The notes under the pieces were generated by a model, which worked only from the letters and a program-made list of their open reading frames with translations, was not told the DNA's origin and made no database searches. Below are positions 54,877 to 63,799 of a stretch of DNA of 64,000 nucleotides, piece by piece (positions within the stretch are counted from its first letter, which is position 1; every line of letters begins with the position of its first letter). Both the position numbers and the translations under genes were made by a program. The DNA lies in NCBI RefSeq assembly GCF_900156285.1, contig NZ_FTNC01000002.1, forward strand, positions 149,620 to 213,619, given 5' to 3'. The stretch comes from Halanaerobium kushneri (lineage in GTDB: Bacteria > Bacillota > Halanaerobiia > Halanaerobiales > Halanaerobiaceae).

Positions 54877-56199
54877 TTATTTTTGTTTACAGCTGCTATT
54901 TTTTATATTTAAATTAGCTACATTTTTAAATTCAAACTGTACTTCAGAATCTATTTCTAAATTTATATTTTTTAAATTTAGTCCATCTAAATTACTGGCA
55001 GTTAGACTCCGTTTACCACTCAAATTAATATTTTCCAGAGTGATATCTTTCATTTTCTTTTCCGGTAAGCCTCTCAACACAACAGGCTGGTTAACATTTT
55101 CTCCCTTAATATTTCGAATGGTTATATTCCTAAATAATGGGGGCAACTCAGTTCTTGGCTCAACTGTAGTAGCATCATAATACATATTCAAAATTATTCC
55201 CTCAGCTCGCAGATTATTAATTTCTATATCTTCGAACAAAAGATTTTCAACACAACCTCCCCGGCCGCGCATAGATTTTAAACGTACACCTCTTTCTCCA
55301 CCATTAAATACACAGTCATGGACATGGACATTTTTTACTCCACCTGACATTTCACTGCCAATTACAACTCCACCGTGACCTTCTTTAGATTTACAATTTC
55401 TAATTAGAAGATTCTCAGTAGGTTTATTTACCCGCAGACCATCTTCATTAATCCCTGATTTAATCGCAATACAATCATCACCTGTTTCAAAATCACAGTT
55501 TTCAATCAACATGTTTTTACAGGAATCAGGATTAATTCCATCAGTATTTGGACCATCAGTAATTATTTTTAAATCCCTAATAATTGTATTCTCACAGTAA
55601 ACAGGATGAATCGTCCACATTGGACCATCAACGATAGTTATTCCCTCAATTAATATATTTTTGGAGTTAATAGGCTGAATAAACTGAGGCCTTAAACCCT
55701 CTTTTTGCCCAAAAACCCTATCTTTAACTGGAATCCCATTATACTCTGCATCATATAATCTTTTAGCAGCATCATGCTGAGTCTGTTTCCAGGGCCACCA
55801 TTTTTCTCCATTACCAACCAGCTTGCCCTGACCAGTAATTGCAATATTTTCACATTCGCTGGCATAAATTAAAGGAGAATAGTTATAGCATTCATTTCCT
55901 TCCCAGCGGGTAAAAACTACAGGTAAATAATCTTCAAAATTATCACTAAAAGAAATAACTGCATCTTTTTCTAGTTTTAAATGAACATTACTTTTAAAAT
56001 GAATTGGTCCTGTAAACCACTCCCCGGCCGGAACAATTATTATTCCTCCACCTGCCTGATGACAGCTGGAGATTGCTTCAGCAAAAACTTCTGTGTTATC
56101 AAAATTCCCATCAGCTACTCCTCCAAACTCCTTTAGATTAAATTTTCGCTCGGGAAATTCTGGTTTTTTAACTTCTATTTCAAAATTATTTTTTAGCAT
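54877..56199 (-). CDS. Cytosolic GH28 polygalacturonase
   Basis: A 440-residue beta-helix enzyme with its start at MLKNNFEI (56199) after GGAGGT; an upstream in-frame ATG lacks a ribosome site. Catalytic motifs are GPNTDGINPDSC, ETGDDCIAIKSG, EGHGGVVIGSEMSGG and GVRLKSMRGRGG, all intact. No signal peptide. It is the third GH28 module of the locus, more similar in its N-terminal layout (FNLKEFGGVADGNFDNTEVF) to rhamnogalacturonan- or exo-acting members, but the specificity is not certain. It is co-transcribed with the Gfo/Idh oxidoreductase upstream and the esterase downstream. Confidence 0.93.
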   Translation of the reverse strand: MLKNNFEIEVKKPEFPERKFNLKEFGGVADGNFDNTEVFAEAISSCHQAGGGIIIVPAGEWFTGPIHFKSNVHLKLEKDAVISFSDNFEDYLPVVFTRWEGNECYNYSPLIYASECENIAITGQGKLVGNGEKWWPWKQTQHDAAKRLYDAEYNGIPVKDRVFGQKEGLRPQFIQPINSKNILIEGITIVDGPMWTIHPVYCENTIIRDLKIITDGPNTDGINPDSCKNMLIENCDFETGDDCIAIKSGINEDGLRVNKPTENLLIRNCKSKEGHGGVVIGSEMSGGVKNVHVHDCVFNGGERGVRLKSMRGRGGCVENLLFEDIEINNLRAEGIILNMYYDATTVEPRTELPPLFRNITIRNIKGENVNQPVVLRGLPEKKMKDITLENINLSGKRSLTASNLDGLNLKNINLEIDSEVQFEFKNVANLNIKNSSCKQK

Positions 56200-56277
56200 C
56201 TTAACCTCCATTATCACTGATATATAAAATATTTAAGAGTTTATTTCAATTTCTTAATCAAATTAATATTTAAAGTC

Positions 56278-57264
56278 TTAAAAATGAATTAATTTCTTTT
56301 GATCTGCAGATCTTCTGGCTTGAAGCGCAGCCTCAGTAACTCTAAATGATTCTTCTGCAGTTATCATAGATTCTCCATTACCTTTAACCCAGTTTAAAAA
56401 GTCAGCAAACACCTCTTTTTTAGCAAGTAGGGGAAGCTCTCGATTACCTTCAATCTGATCATTTATTAGATAGACTTTTTCTTTTAATACTTCAATAACT
56501 CCTTTATCACCAGCAATTCTAATCCGATCATCATCATGACTGGTGGCATTTTGGGGTCTTAAATAATCAATATTGACTGAACCGGCAACTTCATCTTCAA
56601 AATCAAAGTGGCAGAGTGCAGAAACCTCTAATTCCCCGTGATTTTTATTTGCTTTTGTTGAATGAGAGGCATATACTGATTTAAAATCTTTGCCGCTTAA
56701 CCACTGCATCCAGTCAATCGCATGACTACCAACCCAGGGGATAGTTCCTCCATAGCTTTCTCTCTTTTTATAGAAATCCTCTCTCTGGCCCAGGCGATAG
56801 GATTTTTGAGCATTCATTAGTCTTACTTCGCCAATAGCTCCTTCTTTTATGTATTTATGAGCAGTTAAAAACCAGGGTTTATAACGAATTCCAAACATTG
56901 CAGCAAGTTTAGCCTCACTTTTTTTATAGGCTGCTTTAACTTCTGCCAGTTTAGATAAAGTAGTAGCAATTGGTTTTTCTACAAATAAATTAATATTTCT
57001 GTTTAATACTTCAATTGCAGCCTGAGCATGATCTCCAAAATGACAGGCAACAGCTGCGACATCAGGCTTTTCCTGGTCAAGCATCTCTATATAATTATTA
57101 TATTTTTTTATGTCATAATCTTTAGCCAATTTTTGATAGAGAGAATCAACTTCTTCAGTTTCAGATCCAGGTGCGATTCCAACAATTTGATCCTCATAGT
57201 TATCTTTTAAACCTTCAACAACATAATTAGTGTGGCCTGTTGAACCAATAAGAACTATTTTCAT
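56278..57264 (-). CDS. Gfo/Idh/MocA-family oxidoreductase
   Basis: A 328-residue NAD(P)-dependent sugar dehydrogenase-like protein. The nucleotide-binding start is IVLIGSTGHTNYVVEG. The family motif with the catalytic lysine is NLFVEKPIATTLS (about residues 92-104), followed by AMFGIRYKPWF. The C-terminal catalytic-site region includes GGTIPWVGSHAIDWMQWLSG, with the conserved histidine. It leads the unit GH28-esterase-MATE-flavoprotein and has its own promoter and operator. It may oxidise a uronate-derived intermediate. No specific substrate can be assigned. Confidence 0.9.
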   Translation of the reverse strand: MKIVLIGSTGHTNYVVEGLKDNYEDQIVGIAPGSETEEVDSLYQKLAKDYDIKKYNNYIEMLDQEKPDVAAVACHFGDHAQAAIEVLNRNINLFVEKPIATTLSKLAEVKAAYKKSEAKLAAMFGIRYKPWFLTAHKYIKEGAIGEVRLMNAQKSYRLGQREDFYKKRESYGGTIPWVGSHAIDWMQWLSGKDFKSVYASHSTKANKNHGELEVSALCHFDFEDEVAGSVNIDYLRPQNATSHDDDRIRIAGDKGVIEVLKEKVYLINDQIEGNRELPLLAKKEVFADFLNWVKGNGESMITAEESFRVTEAALQARRSADQKKLIHF

Positions 57265-57290
57265 CTCTTACACCCCTCATATAATTTGGT

Positions 57291-57345
57291 GGAAAACATT
57301 TTCCATGATCAAATAAAAAATATCAGATTCAACTCTGAAAGTCAA
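57291..57345 (-). promoter_or_regulatory. Promoter and palindromic operator of the Gfo/Idh-led unit
   Basis: The minus strand has TTGACT (57345-57340) and TATTTT (57322-57317) with a 17-base spacer. The palindrome GGAAAACATTTTCC (57291-57304) lies just after the start point, a repressor position. The core GAAAACATTTTC recurs at the uxaC promoter. Confidence 0.65.
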
Positions 57346-57350
57346 ATTAT

Positions 57351-57398
57351 CAATAAAGGTCCTTCAAAAATCTCCAGCCTTAGGAAGAACCTTTATTG
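57351..57398 (-). terminator. Terminator-like hairpin after uxaA
   Basis: CAATAAAGGTCCTTC (57351-57365) and GAAGAACCTTTATTG (57384-57398) form a 15-bp stem with one mismatch. Only ATAATTTG follows on the minus strand, so termination may be partial. Confidence 0.6.
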
Positions 57399-57422
57399 TT
57401 ATTATCTATTCTTCAAAAAATT

Positions 57423-58928
57423 TTATAGGGTAACTCCATCCTTGAAAATTGCTATTTCTCGATAATCATTAATTTCATTTTTAGTTTTTGTTTTTTTGGA
57501 AGCCAGATCCAGTAGATATTCAAAAAATTCTTCAGCCAAAGAATCCATATTCCTACCTTCCAGCAATTCTCCAGCATTAAAATCTATCCAGTTACGCTTT
57601 TGATTATATAATCTATTATTAGTGGAAACTTTTACAGTTGGTACCGGCCCCCCAAAAGGAGTTCCTCTACCGGTAGTAAATAGCACCATGTGAGCTCCAG
57701 ATAAAGATAGGGCAGTTGTTGCTACTAAATCATTCCCGGGACTTTCCAGAAGATTTAGACCGCTACCTGTAACCTGATCTCCATAAAAGAATACATCATT
57801 AACAATACCCGTCCCGCCTTTTTGAGTACAGCCCAGTGATTTTTCTTCCAGAGTAGTAATTCCACCTTCTTTATTTCCTGGTGAAGGATTTTCGTAAATT
57901 TCCTGATCATGAGAAAGAAAATAATCTTTAAATCCATTAATCAATTCCACCACTTTTTCAAAGGTTTCCTCATCTTTAGCTCTATTCATTAAAATTTTCT
58001 CAGCCCCAAACATTTCTGGAACCTCAGTTAAAATACTTGTTCCTCCATATGTTCCCAACTTATCAGAAATCCTTCCAAGTAATGGATTAGCAGTTACTCC
58101 AGAAAATCCATCTGAGCCACCACACTTTAAGCCAATTTTTAGTTCAGAAACCGGAATCTCTTCCTGCTCAAACTTGGAAGCATAATCTACCAGGTTATCT
58201 AAAATAGCTCCTGCTGCCTTCTGGTCATCCTCCACATCCTGAAGATTAATAAATTTAACCCGCTCTGGATTATAATCTCCTATATATTCTTTAAAATCTT
58301 CAATCAAATTATTTTCACAGCCAAGTCCCACAACCATAACAGCTGCTGCATTAGGATGATTAACTAAACCAGCTAAAGCCTTTTGAGTCATCTCAAGATC
58401 ATCCCCCAGCTGAGAACATCCATAAGGATGTGGAAAAGCATGGATACTATCTATAATTTCATTTTCAATTAAATCTTCATACTTCATTTCTGCTTTTAAA
58501 GCCATTTTTTCTACTACCTTATTAATACAACCAACCGTATTAATTATCCAGATATCATTTCTAATCCCGACTTTTCCATTTTCACGTTGATAGCCCATAA
58601 ATGTAGGGATTTGCTCAGGCTCTTTTAGCTCAGGTAAATCAGGTTGATAGTCATAATCCAATTTCCCCTCTAAAGCAGTTTTTAAGTTATGAGTGTGTAT
58701 CCATTCACCTTTTTTTACTTCCTCTATTGTTTTTCCAATTGGAAAACCATAACGAATTACTTCTTCATTCTCGGCAAAATCTTTAAGAGCAACCTTATGA
58801 CCTACCGGGATATCACTTAAAACTTTTATTTTTTTTCCCTGAACTTCAATTATTTCTCCAGCATTTATCTCTTCTACTGCAATAACAATATTATCATTTT
58901 CATTTATTAACAAAACTCTGGCTCCCAT
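57423..58928 (-). CDS. uxaA: Altronate dehydratase
   Basis: A 501-residue cytosolic lyase that dehydrates D-altronate to 2-keto-3-deoxygluconate. The short N-terminal SAF domain (LINENDNIVIAVEEINAGE) and the large catalytic domain are both present, as in single-chain UxaA. Family motifs include IHAFPHPYGCSQLGDD, VVGLGCENN, LKCGGSDGFSGVTANPLLG and FTTGRGTPFGGPVPTVKVST. The conserved cysteines probably bind the catalytic iron. It lies last in the uxaB-uxaE-uxaC-uxaA series. A hairpin precedes it and a terminator-like stem follows. The KDG kinase and aldolase needed next are not visible, unless the PfkB gene at position 1 serves. Confidence 0.95.
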   Translation of the reverse strand: MGARVLLINENDNIVIAVEEINAGEIIEVQGKKIKVLSDIPVGHKVALKDFAENEEVIRYGFPIGKTIEEVKKGEWIHTHNLKTALEGKLDYDYQPDLPELKEPEQIPTFMGYQRENGKVGIRNDIWIINTVGCINKVVEKMALKAEMKYEDLIENEIIDSIHAFPHPYGCSQLGDDLEMTQKALAGLVNHPNAAAVMVVGLGCENNLIEDFKEYIGDYNPERVKFINLQDVEDDQKAAGAILDNLVDYASKFEQEEIPVSELKIGLKCGGSDGFSGVTANPLLGRISDKLGTYGGTSILTEVPEMFGAEKILMNRAKDEETFEKVVELINGFKDYFLSHDQEIYENPSPGNKEGGITTLEEKSLGCTQKGGTGIVNDVFFYGDQVTGSGLNLLESPGNDLVATTALSLSGAHMVLFTTGRGTPFGGPVPTVKVSTNNRLYNQKRNWIDFNAGELLEGRNMDSLAEEFFEYLLDLASKKTKTKNEINDYREIAIFKDGVTL

Positions 58929-58950
58929 AAGAACCTCCTTATTTATTCTA

Positions 58951-58983
58951 AAATAGCCTGGAATCTAGAATCCCAGGCTATTT
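58951..58983 (-). other. Intercistronic hairpin between uxaC and uxaA
   Basis: AAATAGCCTGG (58951-58961) and CCAGGCTATTT (58973-58983) form a perfect 11-bp stem, and the loop (AATCTAGAATC) is itself partly self-complementary. On the minus strand TTTTAG follows. It could be a partial terminator or RNA-processing site. Confidence 0.7.
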
Positions 58984-59013
58984 AAATTTATATTTGATTA
59001 TTACTAAAACAAA

Positions 59014-60387
59014 TTACTTTACATTTTCAAAAAATAATTTCTTTGGACCATAATAACTAACTTGAGCTACTAGATCGGCAGCAACACTGTAAGGCATTCT
59101 CCCTCGATCAACCTGACGACCCACAACATTTGCCAGTGTTCTTCTAAACATTTCTGATCTGGAAGAATAGGACATTAATTTTCTGGAGTCAGTTACCATA
59201 CCGGCCAAATTATAAAATAAATCAACTGTTGTAACCTGCTGCAGCTGTCTCTCCATTCCAAACGGACTATCAGTTAACCACCAGGGAGCACCCAATGAAA
59301 CATTAGGAAAAGCTCTGGAGATTGTAGAAGCTGTAAACCAGTGTGTTGGCTCCATAGTATATAGAACAATATCCAGCTCAGAATCAAATTTATTTACAAA
59401 ATATCTTAGATTATCTACAAGTTCTATATCATTATTAGAAATATCTCCACCTGTATCCGGACCTAAGTTTTCATATAAATTATCTCTATAGTCTCTCACA
59501 GCTCCAATATGGAGTTGAGTTACCCAGCCACTCTCTTTATTTAACTTACCAAATTCAACTAAAGTAAATGCTTTAAAATCTCTAATCTCAGTTTCAGTTA
59601 ATTCTTTACCATTAACTGCCTTTTCATAAATTTCAGCAGCATCTGGTTTTTCAACTTTATAGGAAATAGGTTCCACAATACCATGGTCACTGGCAACACA
59701 ACCCATTTCTTCAAAATAATCATGAGACTTTTTAAGTGCGGTTAAAAGACCATCTAAATCATTAACATCCTCTTCATAAGCCTCACCTAATTTTTCAACA
59801 TATTGGCTCCAATTTTCATGTTCAATATTCATAATCTTATCAGGACGCCAGGTAGGAAGGATTTTTACTCCCTCAACCTCTTCTTTAGCTTTTTTATGAT
59901 TTTCTAAAAGAGAATATGGCTCATCAGTTGTACACATTATCTCTACATTCATTTCTTTTAATAGGTTCTGAGGGCTCATTTCATCTTCAGCCAGCATATT
60001 TTTAGTTTTCTGCCAGATCATCTCAGCTGTGTGCTCAGAAATTGGCTCCTCTATCCCAAAACGTCGTTTTAAATCAAGATGAATCCACTCATATGTTGGG
60101 TTTCCTGCAATCTCAGGGAAAATTTCTGCCAGAGCAAACCATTTTTCTTTATTAGAAGCATCACCAGTAATTTTTTCTTCTGGAACACCTCTTTTACGCA
60201 TCATTTCCCAGACATAATGATCTGTTTCTGCTTCTACTTCCCAGATATCGTCCCAACCTTCATTTTCTAAAATCTCTGGAACATCACCATGATTATGAGC
60301 ATCCAGAATAGGTAGATTTTCAATTTCTTTATATAACTTTTTTGCTGTTTCACCTTCAAGTAAATAATTTTCGTCTAAAAAAGCCAT
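59014..60387 (-). CDS. uxaC: Glucuronate/galacturonate isomerase
   Basis: A 457-residue cytosolic isomerase converting D-galacturonate to D-tagaturonate and D-glucuronate to D-fructuronate. Amidohydrolase-fold motifs are ILDAHNHGDVP near residue 28, TTDEPYSLLENHKKAKE, WVTQLHIGAVRDYRDN and SLGAPWWLTDSPFGMERQ, as in the UxaC family. The length is normal. The ribosome site GGAGGAG is ideal. A palindromic operator lies between its -10 and the gene, which suggests an internal, separately controlled promoter in the uxa series. Its dual specificity makes it the meeting point of the pectin and glucuronide modules. Confidence 0.96.
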   Translation of the reverse strand: MAFLDENYLLEGETAKKLYKEIENLPILDAHNHGDVPEILENEGWDDIWEVEAETDHYVWEMMRKRGVPEEKITGDASNKEKWFALAEIFPEIAGNPTYEWIHLDLKRRFGIEEPISEHTAEMIWQKTKNMLAEDEMSPQNLLKEMNVEIMCTTDEPYSLLENHKKAKEEVEGVKILPTWRPDKIMNIEHENWSQYVEKLGEAYEEDVNDLDGLLTALKKSHDYFEEMGCVASDHGIVEPISYKVEKPDAAEIYEKAVNGKELTETEIRDFKAFTLVEFGKLNKESGWVTQLHIGAVRDYRDNLYENLGPDTGGDISNNDIELVDNLRYFVNKFDSELDIVLYTMEPTHWFTASTISRAFPNVSLGAPWWLTDSPFGMERQLQQVTTVDLFYNLAGMVTDSRKLMSYSSRSEMFRRTLANVVGRQVDRGRMPYSVAADLVAQVSYYGPKKLFFENVK

Positions 60388-60418
60388 TTTTCTCCTCCTA
60401 ATTTTATAATTTCATTCC

Positions 60419-60440
60419 TGAAAATGTTTTCATAATTATA
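60419..60440 (-). promoter_or_regulatory. uxaC promoter -10 with palindromic operator
   Basis: The minus strand has TATAAT (60440-60435), followed at once by TGAAAACATTTTCA (60432-60419). The palindrome matches 13 of 14 positions of the cre consensus (CA instead of CG in the centre) and shares its core with 57291-57304. A LacI-family repressor or CcpA is plausible. Confidence 0.6.
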
Positions 60441-60486
60441 ATATCATTTTAAAAGTTACTTTTCTATAACAAATGCAAATTTTTAA

Positions 60487-62010
60487 TTATTCTTTATAAA
60501 ACCCTAATTTTTTTAAATGTCTGCCGATATGTTTTTCCAGTCCCTGTCGATATTCTTTATCATGCTCATCCCAGAATTTATATAATTTATCTCTAAATAT
60601 ATAACGTCCATCCTTTTTATCCTGAAGAATAAAGCCATAGGTTATATGCAGGAGCTGACGAACTTCGTCTATTTCTAATAAAGATCCGAGTTCCCGATCA
60701 CTAATCTTAGCCAGTTCAGGTACTTTAGATAAATCTGTAGTAACATGGTAATATTCTTTTGCAGCTTCAAATTTTTCTAAAGCATAAGCATGTATATCTC
60801 TATATAAAGATGGATCATTCTCTGCTACTACTCTAATGGCTTCCAACCAGTTGGTACCTGCAGTTTTAACGTGAACTCTCCCCTGAGTATAACGACCAAT
60901 TATTGGGAAAACACTAAATTTATCACTACCTGAGTGAATACTTAGTTTATAACCAAAACGATCAGCAATATCTGAGTGAACTTTAAACTCTTTTTCAAAC
61001 TGATCTAAGTCCCCAATATAGTCAATTCCTTTTTCAAATTCACCCACAAAACGAGGTGCAAGAGAGTTAACTTTAATTTTATTCCTTTTTAGTTCATTAG
61101 CAACAAAGAAATGTGCTTCTGGAGTTGTCGGGGTTGAAGTCTCATCAATTGAAATTTCAAAGTCCACATCTTTATCTGATTTTTTAAGTAAATGCTGAAT
61201 TTCTTTAGCAAAATCAAGCATCTTATAATAGACTAATACAATCTCTTGAAAATTATTTTCATTATACTCTAATTGATAGCCTGAATCGAGAACAAAAGTT
61301 TTGTTTAAATATTGATCTTCAAGTCCCTCTCTTAAATAATCAGGCACTTCTTGATAAGCTTCTTCAATCTCAGCCTTAGACATCTGGTCCAGATCATCAT
61401 TAATATAATCTGTACAATCCAAAGTCAGCATAGTATAGCCTAAATCTAGAGCGTTTTGAATATCTGGTTTTTCCTTTAAATGGTCTGCATCAGCAGCAAA
61501 ACCATCCTGATACCCCTCCTGAAAAACCGCCCAACTAACATCATCAAGTACTGATTTAAAAGTTCTTCCAGTTAAAGTTAATTCTCTGACTGACTGCTGA
61601 GCAAAAACAGGCATAACATCAAAATCTTTAATGGCTGCAATATGTCCGGGGGTAGCAATTCCTAATCTATCTCCAAGCCCAATGCTTGCAGACTGATTAC
61701 CGAGAGCCTGAGGAGCAGTAAAAGGAAAAATATCTCTTAATATCTCCGCATTATAATGACTTAAAGGTGCTATTTTTGCTTTAAAGCCTGCTAACTCTTC
61801 GATTTTACCCTGAAAAAGTTTGAAATTTTTACTCTTATTTAGAATAACTAATTTCTTTTTCTGATCAATCTTCGCAATAAAATAAAATGACTTACCCTCT
61901 TTAACTATTGACCGGGGATAAATACGATAATCTTCGGCATATTCAGCAACTTTTTTTACCGCTTCTTTTGAAGTTCCAACAAGTTCTTCAGCAAAATCTC
62001 TCCAGGACAT
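60487..62010 (-). CDS. uxaE: Tagaturonate/fructuronate epimerase
   Basis: A 507-residue protein of the UxaE family, which epimerises D-fructuronate and D-tagaturonate at C4 (the activity was assigned to Thermotoga and related bacteria). Visible family segments are QALGNQSASIGLGDRLGIAT, FAADADHLKEKPDIQNAL, TLDCTDYINDD, FEISIDETSTPTTPEAHFF and KLSIHSGSDKFSVFPIIG; the conserved histidines, aspartates and glutamates are consistent with a metal site. Its presence next to UxaB explains why no fructuronate reductase or mannonate dehydratase is needed for glucuronate. It lies 84 bases after uxaB, across a hairpin. Ribosome site AAGGAGGT. Confidence 0.92.
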   Translation of the reverse strand: MSWRDFAEELVGTSKEAVKKVAEYAEDYRIYPRSIVKEGKSFYFIAKIDQKKKLVILNKSKNFKLFQGKIEELAGFKAKIAPLSHYNAEILRDIFPFTAPQALGNQSASIGLGDRLGIATPGHIAAIKDFDVMPVFAQQSVRELTLTGRTFKSVLDDVSWAVFQEGYQDGFAADADHLKEKPDIQNALDLGYTMLTLDCTDYINDDLDQMSKAEIEEAYQEVPDYLREGLEDQYLNKTFVLDSGYQLEYNENNFQEIVLVYYKMLDFAKEIQHLLKKSDKDVDFEISIDETSTPTTPEAHFFVANELKRNKIKVNSLAPRFVGEFEKGIDYIGDLDQFEKEFKVHSDIADRFGYKLSIHSGSDKFSVFPIIGRYTQGRVHVKTAGTNWLEAIRVVAENDPSLYRDIHAYALEKFEAAKEYYHVTTDLSKVPELAKISDRELGSLLEIDEVRQLLHITYGFILQDKKDGRYIFRDKLYKFWDEHDKEYRQGLEKHIGRHLKKLGFYKE

Positions 62011-62053
62011 ATATATTACCTCCTTATAATTAATAAACTTTATTCAGGCAGAA

Positions 62054-62078
62054 TATCCCCACTCAAAAAGTGAGGATA
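62054..62078 (-). other. Intercistronic hairpin between uxaB and uxaE
   Basis: TATCCCCACT (62054-62063) and AGTGAGGATA (62069-62078) form a 10-bp stem with one G-U pair on the minus strand and a 5-base loop. No U-run follows, so it may process or stabilise the mRNA. Confidence 0.6.
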
Positions 62079-62094
62079 GATCTACTTGGTTCAT

Positions 62095-63636
62095 CTATTT
62101 AATTAATTTCTCTATACTTGCTCTCATTCCTTCATTTTTTATTAATTTTAAATTATGAACTAGGGAATCTGTCAATCCAGGAAGTTCATTTAAATCTCTA
62201 TCCCAAAAATCATTATTTGCCAGTACATCTTCACCTAATTCAGATAAAGTGATATCTTCAGCTTCAAATTTAGACCAGAGATCAGCAAAATATTCAAGGG
62301 CTTCTCTATCATCTCTGATTAGATATTTTTCTCCATCACGATAAGCAACCAGTTTGCCTTCTTCTAACTCTGTTCCATGGTAAAAATGAATTAAAGAAGC
62401 AAGGGCAAAACTTAAACGTTCTGGTACTTTATCATATTCTTCAATATGCTGGACCAGTGAAGGCAGCACTCTGGTTTTAAATTTAGAAGTTGAGTTTAAA
62501 GAAATATCAAGCCATTTATGATCAATATAAGGATTTTTGAAGCGCTCAAAAATCTTAGATGCAAAGTCTTCTAACTCCTCTTCATCCGCATCAAGAGTAG
62601 GTATAATATCTTTAAATACTGCCTGATTAATAAATTCTCCCACCAGTTCGTCATTAACTGCATCTCGAACCAGATCAATTCCAGCCAAATATGATACAGG
62701 TACCGTAGAAGTATGGGCCCCATTTAATATCCTTACCTTTGTTGTCCGATAAGGTGTTAAATCATCGACCCATTTAACATTTAATCCTGCTTTATGGAAT
62801 GGCAGTTTTTCTTTTAAGCTTTCATCCCCTTCAATAACCCAGAGATGAAAAATTTCGCCAGTATCCAGATTCTGATCATGATAACCAAGTTCAGTTTCTA
62901 ATTCTTCTATTTCGTTAAAAGGGTACCCAGTTACAATTCGATCAACAAGTGTATTTAAAAAATGATTTGATTCTTTAATCCAATTAGAAAATCCAGCCTC
63001 TAATTCCCAGTCCTCTGCTAATTGAAGCACAATTTTCTTTAAATTATCTCCATTACGATCAATTAGTTCTACCGGAATAATTACCATTCCCTTATCTTCA
63101 GCCCCATTAAAAGTTTGATAACGTCGGTAAAGATAGGCGGTTAATTTCCCTGGATATGATTCTGGAGGATTATCTGTTAATTTATCATCTTCATTATAGG
63201 CAATCCCCGCCTCTGTAGTATTAGAGACAACAAATTCTATATCAGGATTTTCAGCTAATTTTAAATACTCTTCCCACTGATTATATGATTCTATTCCGCG
63301 AGAAATAGCGGTCATAATTTCTTTTTTATTTACTTCCTCACCATTTTCAATTCCTCTTAAATAAAGAGTATAAAGACCATCCTGTTGATTCAAATTAGAA
63401 ATTCTACCTTCTCTAATTGGCTGAACTACAACTGTTCTTCCTTTAAAAATTCCTTTTTTGTTCATTGTATGAAACATCCAGTCAACAAAGGCTCGTAAAA
63501 AGTTACCTTCACCAATTTGAACTACTTTTTCGGGATAATCAAGAATTTCAGCAGGAAAATCTGCAATCTCTGTCCCTAAAAGTTCTGATTCTAAGTAATT
63601 ACGATCAAGCATCGGTAAATTATTCTCAGACATCAT
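62095..63636 (-). CDS. uxaB: Tagaturonate reductase (altronate oxidoreductase)
   Basis: A 513-residue NADH-dependent polyol/uronate dehydrogenase of the mannitol dehydrogenase-like family, reducing D-tagaturonate to D-altronate. Motifs are VVQIGEGNFLRAFVDWMFHT, the nucleotide-binding region, FVVSNTTEAGIAYNE, and the catalytic stretch KVRILNGAHTSTVPVSYLAG, with the conserved lysine further downstream. The sequence resembles UxaB more than UxuB or mannitol dehydrogenase. It is the first gene of the uxa series. AAGGAGG is close to the ATG. An insertion sequence begins within about 150 bases upstream, so its native promoter region may be altered. Confidence 0.94.
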   Translation of the reverse strand: MMSENNLPMLDRNYLESELLGTEIADFPAEILDYPEKVVQIGEGNFLRAFVDWMFHTMNKKGIFKGRTVVVQPIREGRISNLNQQDGLYTLYLRGIENGEEVNKKEIMTAISRGIESYNQWEEYLKLAENPDIEFVVSNTTEAGIAYNEDDKLTDNPPESYPGKLTAYLYRRYQTFNGAEDKGMVIIPVELIDRNGDNLKKIVLQLAEDWELEAGFSNWIKESNHFLNTLVDRIVTGYPFNEIEELETELGYHDQNLDTGEIFHLWVIEGDESLKEKLPFHKAGLNVKWVDDLTPYRTTKVRILNGAHTSTVPVSYLAGIDLVRDAVNDELVGEFINQAVFKDIIPTLDADEEELEDFASKIFERFKNPYIDHKWLDISLNSTSKFKTRVLPSLVQHIEEYDKVPERLSFALASLIHFYHGTELEEGKLVAYRDGEKYLIRDDREALEYFADLWSKFEAEDITLSELGEDVLANNDFWDRDLNELPGLTDSLVHNLKLIKNEGMRASIEKLIK

Positions 63637-63722
63637 TTGCCTCCTTCAAATTTAAAAAACTAGTAGTCGTTTGTATAATGTCTAAGGCCCTAAATGACAG
63701 GGCTCATGACATAAATTTTTGG

Positions 63723-63797
63723 TGATTTCCTCCTTAAGATATGGTATAATATAGTTAGAGATACTAAAAATACCACAAAGCCAAAAGGAGGAAATCA
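63723..63797 (+). promoter_or_regulatory. Transposase promoter between arms of a Shine-Dalgarno-masking repeat
   Basis: TGATTTCCTCCTT (63723-63735) and AAGGAGGAAATCA (63785-63797) are perfect 13-bp inverted copies. The right arm is the transposase ribosome site. A TATAAT -10 (63745-63750) lies between the arms, so transcripts from it lack the left arm while read-through transcripts carry both. Confidence 0.75.
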
Positions 63798-63799
63798 TA

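Noticed and set aside
63679..63712. Hairpin ATGTC-GCCCT/AGGGC-GACAT as terminator or insertion-sequence terminal repeat
   Set aside because: The stem has a three-base internal mismatch, no T-run fits, and the other end of the element is outside the window, so its role cannot be decided.
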